The notes below the pieces were generated by a model. The model ran no database searches and had not been told where the DNA came from. It saw only the letters and a list, made by a program, of their open reading frames with translations. A stretch of DNA of 64,000 nt from Plantago major (taxonomy: Eukaryota > Streptophyta > Magnoliopsida > Lamiales > Plantaginaceae). This document shows positions 57,188 through 64,000 of the stretch, piece after piece (positions within the stretch are counted from its first letter, which is position 1; the number at the start of each line of letters is the position of its first letter). A program made the position numbers and the translations under genes. Location: positions 15,008,765 through 15,072,764 of the forward strand of contig CM048840.1 of the NCBI GenBank assembly GCA_026545765.1. Direction: 5' to 3'.

Positions 57188-58975
57188 ATGGATGTCTTTA
57201 AGCATTTTAGCCACAACCATGGCTTGAATTTCCATCAAATGCCTCAAGGTTCAAAAGGCCAATGCTCCGGATGCCAATCTCCTGTTTCAGGCAACATTTA
57301 TGCTTGTTGGCAATGCAATCACTTTCTCCACGAGCAATGCTTCCATGCCACTAGATCTCTCAAACACTCGTCTCACCCCCCTCACCTGTTAACCTTGGTT
57401 CCAAATCCTACTTACCAGTCAGGTTCTTTTCAATGCCAATCTTGCAGTCATATAGGTAATGGAATGTCATATGCTTGTGCTGAATGTCAATTTGATTTAC
57501 ATGTCCATTGCGCCCTCTCTCTTAAACAAAATTCGCAAGTTTCCTCTCCTCCCGTTCAAAATGACGCACAAAACTATAATTCTCATATGCAGAATCCAAC
57601 TAATCCCCATCTCAATACTCAAAATTTTAGCCCACACCACTATAACCCTCATCCTCTAAAACCTCAACATCCTCATACCAACACACAAAATTCTACATTC
57701 CCGCAACAAAACCCACCCGTGTCAAATTATGGCATTCTAGTTAGTGTCCCTTACACCAACTCTCCAGTCAATCATATTGAAACAATTCGAAATCCAACAA
57801 CCATTTATGCAACTAATCCACCACCACTACCACCACCTTTTTATCCCGCCACAAATCAAGCCACACTAGGTGGTGGCTTCGCGAATCAAAATATTCCATT
57901 CCGACCAACTTACCACCAAATAAACACACAAGCACCAAATTATAATCCTCCTACTAGCATGTCGTACGCCAACCCTTCTGCCCAAACCAGTGCTACCATC
58001 CGGCCATCCATGCCACCTCCTGTTTATCCCAGTACCATAAACCAAAGCCCACAAAATGATGGTTTGGCCGATACAAACAACACGATTCCACCTCATTACC
58101 ACAACGAAAACACACACATGTCAAATTATAGCCCTACGACTAGTGCTCCCTTCCCCAATCCTCCAATCCAACCTACTACAACGATCCCAAATCTGAGCAC
58201 GAACCCCACGAACAATACTAACATAAGTCCGCCACCAACACATGATCCAATCTATCCCACCACAACTCAAAACCTCGAAACAAACAATTGTCAATCGAGA
58301 TCACCATCAATCACCAAACACTTTAGCCACCCTCACGCCCTTCAAATAGCCGAACTTGATACAAGAACCAAAAAGATTTGCTCTGCCTGCGAATGCTATA
58401 TCTCTAGCACGGCCTACTGCTGCACTGAGCCGTATTGCACCTTCAACCTCCATAGATCATGTTTTGACTCACCGGTGGAACCCCTCCATACATCCCACCA
58501 CCCCCACCCCCTCAAACTAGTAACATCCCCACCTTACCCTAATGGATTCACATGCGACGCGTGTTGCCAGGGTGGCAAGGCATTTGCATACACTTGTGCA
58601 ATTTGTTCATACGATCTCCACGTAGACTGTGCTTCTTGGCCTGAAAAGATGACTATGCCCTATCACGAGCATGAGCTTACGCTATACTACTCGTCTGCTT
58701 CCATTCAAAAGAATCATGACGGAACATTCTTTTGTGACACATGCAATAATCCTGGCCATGAATCAGCATGGGCGTACTATTGCCGCGAATGCAACTTTGG
58801 GACTCATTTAGAGTGTGTGGCATGTGAACTAAAGCCAGAGAGAGCGAGTACTAGTGGAACGGATCAACTGGAGAATGTTTATCTACAAGGGTTGATTGCA
58901 AAACAAACTCAAGAACATATATTGGAGCTTTGGGATAAACCTAAGAAGAAGAAGACTCGTGAATACACATGGTAA
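57188..58975 (+). CDS. DC1-domain protein with Pro/Asn-rich linker, paralogue 3, 595 aa
   Basis: Intronless. N-terminal block 1-110 (CSGCQSPVSGNIYACWQC, CQSC, CAECQFDLHVHC), with one residue more at the start (MDVFKHF for MEFKHF). The linker is residues about 111-375 with three degenerate copies of the Pro/Asn/Tyr unit (NPPVSNYGILVSVPYTNSP ... NPPPLPPPFY; NTQAPNYNPPTSMSYANPS ... PPPVYP; NTHMSNYSPTTSAPFPNPP ... PPPTHDPIYP). The C-terminal block (376-544): HFSHPHALQIA with CSACEC, YCTFNLHRSC; HHPHPLKLV with CDAC, CSYDLHVDC; YHEHELTLYY with CDTC, CNFGTHLEC. The basic tail DKPKKKKTREYTW differs from its sisters and could act as a nuclear-localisation stretch. Most divergent linker of the three. 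Confidence 0.92.
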   Translation: MDVFKHFSHNHGLNFHQMPQGSKGQCSGCQSPVSGNIYACWQCNHFLHEQCFHATRSLKHSSHPPHLLTLVPNPTYQSGSFQCQSCSHIGNGMSYACAECQFDLHVHCALSLKQNSQVSSPPVQNDAQNYNSHMQNPTNPHLNTQNFSPHHYNPHPLKPQHPHTNTQNSTFPQQNPPVSNYGILVSVPYTNSPVNHIETIRNPTTIYATNPPPLPPPFYPATNQATLGGGFANQNIPFRPTYHQINTQAPNYNPPTSMSYANPSAQTSATIRPSMPPPVYPSTINQSPQNDGLADTNNTIPPHYHNENTHMSNYSPTTSAPFPNPPIQPTTTIPNLSTNPTNNTNISPPPTHDPIYPTTTQNLETNNCQSRSPSITKHFSHPHALQIAELDTRTKKICSACECYISSTAYCCTEPYCTFNLHRSCFDSPVEPLHTSHHPHPLKLVTSPPYPNGFTCDACCQGGKAFAYTCAICSYDLHVDCASWPEKMTMPYHEHELTLYYSSASIQKNHDGTFFCDTCNNPGHESAWAYYCRECNFGTHLECVACELKPERASTSGTDQLENVYLQGLIAKQTQEHILELWDKPKKKKTREYTW

Positions 58976-59418
58976 CTCTGATCATCTAAAATTTGCCCTC
59001 TGGATTGAAATAAGAGGACTAAGGTTTAGGCAATTCCAAGAACTTTGTTTTCTCTTTTCTTTTCATTCATGAACTGTTGAGATTTCTTTAATTGCCTTTT
59101 TCATATACTAGCTTACAACTTGAAATTCCACACCTTGGTTTAAAGAATAAACTCAGTCAATACTTCACCTCTAGAATTTAACTAGAGCATGTACTTTTGT
59201 GAACATATAAAGCTAAACTTGTGTTTTTAAATCAAAAAGCTCGGTTTATATATGATCTTTAATTTTCATAAGCTTTATGCTTATGACTTGTTATCCGCAA
59301 AACATATTTATTGGGTGTGATCTACACTTGTTTATTATGTTGGATTATTTATAGATATGTGTTTTACCGAATAAGTTGTAGACCTGATTTTATTAAGTAT
59401 TTTCAAAGTAGAAGGTAA
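58976..59418. other. 3' flank of DC1 paralogue 3
   Basis: 3' UTR and spacer, no gene recognised. Confidence 0.45.
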
Positions 59419-59419
59419 A

Positions 59420-60144
59420 TGTAACAGCCCAAAAATTCGTATTTCGAACTTAAACATTTTAAAGCGAACCGACCGTCAAAGCGCAATTCGTAAAGCATTG
59501 TTGGCCCAGTTTTGTGCCTTGTAGCCTTATCCAACCCACTTATCTAAAGCCCAAGTCCATTTTCTTTAACAAGTTCATTCTAACCCTAACCCTAGATTTT
59601 TAAAAGAAAAGCACTTAGCAAAAACTTTGTTTTGGCGAGTAAAAACTTTCTGCACAGCACAGTCAACTTCTAAAATCTTTTTCCGGTTCATTAACCGTCC
59701 GATCAAGCTAAATTTTGGAGATAAGATTGATAACAGACCATTCTATACTTCCACCGGATGGATCGATATGTTGATGCCCGAGTCATCCAGAATCTGGTGT
59801 AGAACATAGGGGTGATTTCCAACCCGTTTTCTTGTCCCTCTTGTTTGTTTTCTCAAGGCAAGTTCCCCTAAGATTACATTCACGATTATTTGGTTTATTG
59901 TTGTTTATGCTATGATACGCTATGCTTGTAAGTTCCTTAGAATTCATTCATGATGATAGGAAATTGATGTTCGGTGACTTTTATATAGACACACACACGG
60001 GGTGGTTTGCTTGTGGACCTTTTTCTTATTATGTTTCTGTAGTGTTATCGGCATTGCAGTGTGTTTATATGTTTCTGTTTGGTGAACTAATTTGACCCAT
60101 GCGTACATGATTTGGGGTAGCAGTATATGTTTCCTTTGATACAA
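59420..60144 (+). mobile_element. Possible Ty3/Gypsy LTR fragment
   Basis: Opens with TGTAACAGCCC, the usual start of plant Gypsy LTRs, and continues with non-coding DNA containing AACCCTAACCCTAGA near 59583-59598. No matching second LTR in the window and no clear end, so a solo or truncated LTR is the best guess. Confidence 0.4.
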
Positions 60145-60180
60145 CTAGCAAAAATGACACGCGGAGCTCCGCATGTGATG
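60145..60180 (-). mobile_element. Helitron 3' terminus, minus strand
   Basis: On the minus strand the perfect 12-base palindrome GCGGAGCTCCGC is followed by GTGTCATTTTTG, CTAG (60148-60145) and then T. This fits the hairpin + CTRR|T end of a Helitron extending to the right. Its 5' end was not located. Confidence 0.55.
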
Positions 60181-60264
60181 TGGGGTAAATCCGGTTAAGT
60201 CAAATTCCAGGGTCAAGAGCGTAGTTCAGGAAAGTCCAGTGGTCAGTTCGCGTGGTTGGGATCG

Positions 60265-60395
60265 TTTTAGTTCGCGGGTCCGGCAAGAGCTTAGTAGTTT
60301 TGGTCCGGCAAACTGGGGTAGTTTTGATCCGGCAAACTGGGGTCCGGCAAGAGCTTAGTAGTTTTGATCCGGCAAACTGGGGTCCAGCAAGAGCA
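60265..60395. repeat. Minisatellite of CCGGCAAACTGGGGT units
   Basis: Repeats of CCGGCAAACTGGGG and CCGGCAAGAGCTTAGTAG alternate over about 130 bases. Open frames across it on both strands are repeat artefacts. Confidence 0.85.
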
Positions 60396-60699
60396 ACCCG
60401 GGTCCTTGAGCTGGATCTAGAGTCCGGCTCCACCTTGATTTGGGATGCTATGAACCCAGATAAGGCGCTTCTCGGTTCAATTCTATGATGGTCCGTCTCC
60501 AGGTAAGGGCCGGCGAAGTTCGATCCGGACTTCTCCTGGGAACAAAAGGAAGGGGTTAGACCCTTTTGGGCCGGCCTGCCTTGGGCAGTCCGGGACTAAG
60601 ACTCAACTTGTATGACGGGCTGATCGAGTTATCTCGGACCCAAAAGTTAGAGAGTAGATTTTTGAGTGGTAGTTGCGTACCTTAATGAGTAGTAAATGC

Positions 60700-60712
60700 G
60701 GGCTATTTATAG
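60700..60712 (-). promoter_or_regulatory. TATA-like box reading leftwards
   Basis: Minus strand CCTCTATAAATAGCC in GC-richer DNA, followed leftwards by a leader-like stretch. It may be the promoter of an LTR or of DNA carried by the minus-strand Helitron. No ORF with a known domain follows. Confidence 0.45.
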
Positions 60713-61274
60713 AGGAAGCTTGGGGGACAGGCTGTCTGAATTCCCGGGATCTTGTCGGCTTGGTGATAATGTGCCATGTGGTCTCGGAGGTAGGTGGCGC
60801 GTTTATCTCACGTTAGTAATGGCGGACTTCCTGTAGGCGGATCTTTTGTAGAGACCAAAGTTCGTTAAGACCTTAATGCCGGGCCTTTTGGGTATTTTCC
60901 TTTAGGACTTGTATATGAAGTTTTCTCATTCTGGAACTCTTTACTGGTGCCGGTCCTTATGTTTGTCTTGTGTCGGGCTTTCCTTCTGGGTGGCGGACTT
61001 GACTTCTCAGACCGTGGCTAAAAGCGTTTCTCGAGTTCTCGGGTGGCGGACTTATATGTCCATATCATAAGTCCCCCCAGTTTCCAAGTATCTTAGTAAA
61101 AGATAGTTGTGAAATTCTTAGAACTGGTCCGTCGTGACTGGTGTTTTTCCCGATGGTCGACTTCTGGGTTCGTAGTACTCGTCACAAATGGGAGGCCCAA
61201 CGGACGGCCCAAGCCCAGGCCCAATAGGTTGGTGTCATCAAGCTGATGTGGCAAGATTTGATTGGACCTTTCTT

Positions 61275-61283
61275 TTTATAAAT
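61275..61283 (+). promoter_or_regulatory. TATA-like box, first of three
   Basis: TTTATAAATACTCCC at about 61275, followed by a pyrimidine-rich leader (TTTCCTCCTTTCCGTCCG) as in plant promoters. Only a weak ORF follows. Confidence 0.4.
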
Positions 61284-61802
61284 ACTCCCTCAGCTCAAAA
61301 TCTGGCTCACTTTGTTTCCTCCTTTCCGTCCGAAAAATGGTCCGTGACATCGGTCCCTTTTCTTATCTTCTGATGCATATGAACCGTGCTGTTTTTCTTT
61401 CTAAGGTCTTTTGGCTTGACGGGCCTTTCTTCTTGAGTGTTGGTCCGTCGTCCGTTTTAATTATCTGAGGGCTATGCTTCTCCGTCTCGTCTGTCTCTTC
61501 CACTATTCACCATTTTCTACGTTCTCGTTACTTTGAAAATGGTGGTGGTGGAAGAGGTGAACTTGTCGTAGATTGTCCGTCTAATCCGGAGGTTGGACCG
61601 GCATTATTCGTTTGGTTACAGTATACCAGTCCCCCCAAGTTCCGGACTTGGTAAAAAATGCCAAGGTGGGAACTTTGATAGAAGTCCGTCGTGAGAAGCC
61701 GAACTGTAATCTTGGCGTTTTAAGGCGAATCATTAGTGTCCCTTAATCTTCCGGGCCGTTGGATGGAGGACACGTGGTACGATCGCAGTGATTTAATGTC
61801 AC

Positions 61803-61812
61803 TATATATAGG
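61803..61812 (+). promoter_or_regulatory. TATA-like box, second of three
   Basis: CACTATATATAGG about 80 bases before an ATG at 61885 and about 90 before the ORF at 61896, followed by the pyrimidine-rich leader TTATCCTCCTTTCTTG. Confidence 0.45.
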
Positions 61813-61895
61813 TGATGTGGTAAATCCGATTTTCTCACTTTTTATCCTCCTTTCTTGTTTTCTGATGTCGGGATCTGTACGCAGGATGCCGAATC

Positions 61896-62234
61896 ATGAG
61901 GATTGCTGGCCGGTCCATTGGTAGCCTAATCTTGGGTGAACTGTCTTGGGGCAATATGAATGCCGTGGAGGACTATGATTTTGCTGAACCGGGTGATCCT
62001 AGGTACCGGCACTGGGTATATTGTGCTTGTGGGGAGAGACATCCGCCGGTCTATTCTGGTTCCGGGACCATGGATGATCCTATCATTCTCGACCCCGAAG
62101 GTGATCCTGCTTTGTGCCCGGTGGTGTTTACAAGGTTGGCTGATGAGAGGAGAAATCAGATTCAGTTGAGGATGCATGCGTGGGCTAAAGCTGCCGGTTC
62201 GGAATCTGAAGGCTCGACCTCTGGAAGCCGTTGA
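61896..62234 (+). CDS. Unrecognised small ORF, up to 112 aa
   Basis: Small protein with no family I recognise. The more natural part begins at MNAVEDYDFAEPGDPRY (ATG at 61956) and contains CACGERHPPVYSGSG, TMDDPIILDPEGDP and a Ser/Gly-rich tail. A TATA-like box and pyrimidine-rich leader precede it. Codon use looks like the retroelement-type ORFs to the right. Could be an accessory ORF of a large retroelement or a captured fragment. Confidence 0.35.
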   Translation: MRIAGRSIGSLILGELSWGNMNAVEDYDFAEPGDPRYRHWVYCACGERHPPVYSGSGTMDDPIILDPEGDPALCPVVFTRLADERRNQIQLRMHAWAKAAGSESEGSTSGSR

Positions 62235-62592
62235 ATGGAGGCGGGGTATGCCCCGTTATTTGTATTGTCCATTTTGTATTACTTTCCCGTTGTATGGGCC
62301 TCGGGCCTCAAAAGTGTTGTACTCATGAATATTGCTGAAATGAAACTAGAATCGTATTTTGTTGCTGAAGTCGGTCTTTTGGCTGTGGGTTTAATGGTCC
62401 GTCATAATTGCGAAAAGACCCGTCATCTGAATTTGAAATGTGATTCGGTTTAAATAATTCGAACCCAATTCGTGATTCAGGCGTTTTTTAGAACGGTTTA
62501 GGCCGGTTTGATTTGTAATCATTACAATCCCGTGGATCGATGCAATGGTTGGATCGAGGGCCCATGGGCCTGGTTCGACCGGCCCAGTAACT

Positions 62593-62602
62593 TCTATATA
62601 TA
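62593..62602 (+). promoter_or_regulatory. TATA-like box, third of three
   Basis: TTCTATATATACTGCC followed by a pyrimidine-rich leader and a plausible 5' UTR intron (donor GTAAGT at 62754, acceptor CTGTAG ending at about 62891) before the ATG at 62929. Confidence 0.5.
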
Positions 62603-62928
62603 CTGCCGCCTGTCCGTCATTTTCGCACTTTTTACTTCCGCGAAAATTTACCTAGAGAGATAAAGAGACCGTCGTCCATCTTGTGAGAGAAGCCCCCGTG
62701 TGCCCGCGAGCTTGTCTGCAGTTCGAGATCCGCTGCTATTTCCTTCAAACAAGTAAGTTCTCCTTTATTATGGCGTTTTATTTCTGTCGGCCCTTATTTC
62801 TTTTGTCGGTCCGTAGGTCTGTAGATAAAAATAGGGTAGAGGACCGAGGTTGGGGCTTAGGTTTATTTAAATCGTTTCTTTCATTCCTGTAGACTCCCCA
62901 TCTCGGTCTTTTTCGTCGTTATATCGGT

Positions 62929-63336
62929 ATGTCGAACCATGCTAGCGACTTGGGTGATCTTTTCGCAAATGAGGGTGAAGAAGTCATACAGCCGGCGCCC
63001 ATAATTAACCTGGACTCAGACCAAGGCTCTGGGGTGGATGAAGGACCGTCGTCCCCATCTGAAGTCGAACTGGTGGGAGTTGCTTCTAGCCGGCCGGAGT
63101 CTTCTGGTGCGAGGATTGAGCAGGTGGATCCCGAGCCTCGTCCGACGGCCGTTATTCCTCCGGGGCCTATTCATCCGAGGAATCCATATCCTTTATTTTC
63201 GTACGCCAGTCTCGGGTACAATTTTAGAGCTACCCCTTATGCAGACGGATCCATTCCTGGTTTTGGTAGGGAGTTCATCAAGAATCTTGCAGACGCCACG
63301 TTAGTTGGAGGAATCTTCTTCTTGGGAAGGCAGTGA
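62929..63336 (+). CDS. Retroelement-type ORF, N-terminal part, 135 aa
   Basis: Acidic, Pro/Ser-rich protein MSNHASDLGDLFANEGEEVI ... with a conserved-looking end YASLGYNFRATPYADGS and GFGREFIKNLADATLVGG. A TGA at 63334 and a second at 63352 stop it; the next ORF restarts in the same frame at 63367, so the two may once have been one. Function not recognised beyond the transposon context. Confidence 0.45.
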   Translation: MSNHASDLGDLFANEGEEVIQPAPIINLDSDQGSGVDEGPSSPSEVELVGVASSRPESSGARIEQVDPEPRPTAVIPPGPIHPRNPYPLFSYASLGYNFRATPYADGSIPGFGREFIKNLADATLVGGIFFLGRQ

Positions 63337-63366
63337 GTCACCGTTGTCCTTTGATTCGAACCCCCT

Positions 63367-64000
63367 ATGAGGAGTAGGACCGGCCCGAGCGACCCGCCAG
63401 CAGATCCCGAGGCTCAATCAGAGGCGGCTGCCTCAGAGGATTCGTCTAGTGGTGATTCGTCTTCGTCGGACACATCAGATGTGAGCTCGTCCGAGGATTC
63501 TTGGGGATCGGAATCGGATGAGGAAGGTGTGGCTGGTGAAAGACGCAAATCTGGTGAAGGGGCTAGTTCAAGCGGTGTCGGGAAAGAAAATATTAATATC
63601 ATGGATTCTGATGAAGAGGCCGGGGATGGAGTGGAGGGGCCTCAAGGTGTTAATCCTTGTCGGGCTTTGGTTGTAGTAGCTGAAGGTGTAACCCAGCGGC
63701 CAAGTAAACCGTCAAGGAGGATGTCGGCCAAAGAGTTGAAAACCTACAGGACCGGACCTATCTTGGGACTAAGGCCCGAGGCTGAGCAAAACGATGATGG
63801 CTTGATCCCTACTTGTACTTCCAGCTTAAAGCCTCGAGACATCGTCAAACTTCGAGCGGTTTATGATGTCCCGAAAGATTATGAGATAGTTATCCCGGGA
63901 CCTAATGATACCTTGTATAATCCGCCCAAGGGTTACCTGACCTTTCATGTACGGGCTTTTAAATGTGGATGGAGGCTTCCCATGATTGACCCAATAGCGG
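63367..64000 (+). CDS. Putative gypsy-type transposon protein (Transposase_28-like), cut by window end
   Basis: An open frame of 211 codons runs off the window. The first 90 residues are Ser/Asp/Glu-rich and disordered. After SRRMSAKELKTYRTGPILG comes a folded part: LRAVYDVPKDYEIVIPGPND, YNPPKGYLTFHVRAFKCGWRL then PMIDPIA. The 'Y-x-I/V-P-x-x-Y-x-x-x-x-P ... P-P-x-G-Y ... F-x-x-G-x-R-L-P' pattern is that of the plant 'putative gypsy type transposon' domain found near the start of large non-autonomous or Tat-like Gypsy ORFs. Same frame as the ORF ending at 63336. Confidence 0.6.
   Translation, partial: MRSRTGPSDPPADPEAQSEAAASEDSSSGDSSSSDTSDVSSSEDSWGSESDEEGVAGERRKSGEGASSSGVGKENINIMDSDEEAGDGVEGPQGVNPCRALVVVAEGVTQRPSKPSRRMSAKELKTYRTGPILGLRPEAEQNDDGLIPTCTSSLKPRDIVKLRAVYDVPKDYEIVIPGPNDTLYNPPKGYLTFHVRAFKCGWRLPMIDPIA

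Noticed and set aside
59583..59598. Telomere-like AACCCTAACCCTA
   Set aside because: Only two units inside an LTR-like stretch; a telobox-sized coincidence, not an interstitial telomere.
1..64000. CRISPR arrays, operons or bacterial-type signals
   Set aside because: None seen; the window is plant nuclear DNA with introns and plant transposons.

Overview
This window is nuclear DNA from a flowering plant, almost certainly a eudicot. It is AT-rich, its genes carry GT-AG introns, and the gene set is plant-specific (GDSL esterase, EMSY-like ENT/Agenet protein, HD-Zip II factor, F-box protein, DC1 zinc proteins). The intergenic space is packed with plant transposable elements. Caryophyllales (Amaranthaceae-type) is my guess, from the dispersed AGTTC/GATTC pentamer repeats and the style of the MITEs. 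I cannot prove it from one window. Layout, left to right: 1-242 holds a Helitron 3' end. 1485-3052 is a five-exon GDSL esterase/lipase with one GC-AG intron. 3599-6718 is a nine-exon EMSY-like chromatin reader. 6.7-24 kb has no intact gene but holds a Stowaway MITE, a second Helitron end, a tRNA-derived SINE, a small Ty1/Copia element (13706-16539, target-site duplication GTAAT) with a complete CACTA element nested inside it (14844-16070, TTC), a broken NLR resistance gene (17621-18300) and a MULE-like element with long inverted ends (22.7-23.7 kb). 24286-26474 (minus) is an HD-Zip class II gene of HAT14 type. 26.8-30.4 kb is an inverted pair of old MITEs, one split by a 3.1-kb CACTA element (AAT) that keeps pieces of a plant Ptta/En/Spm-type protein. 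32180-33062 is a hAT element with a perfect 8-bp target duplication. 33-41 kb is repeat-rich and gene-free. 41226-42488 (minus) is an intronless-CDS RING E3 ligase. 45-59 kb is a cluster of four DC1-domain genes, all on the plus strand, with one F-box gene on the opposite strand. From 59.4 kb on there is LTR/Helitron sequence ending in an ORF of the 'putative gypsy-type transposon' sort, cut by the window edge. Main points of interest: three neighbouring DC1 paralogues carry about one, two and three copies of a roughly 70-residue Pro/Asn/Tyr-rich linker unit in map order, while a fourth lacks the linker and the N-terminal zinc block. There are several datable nested insertions with exact target-site duplications. 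The RING gene may have a splice-created five-codon uORF. The genes do not form a pathway; only the DC1 cluster is a related group, best explained by local duplication.
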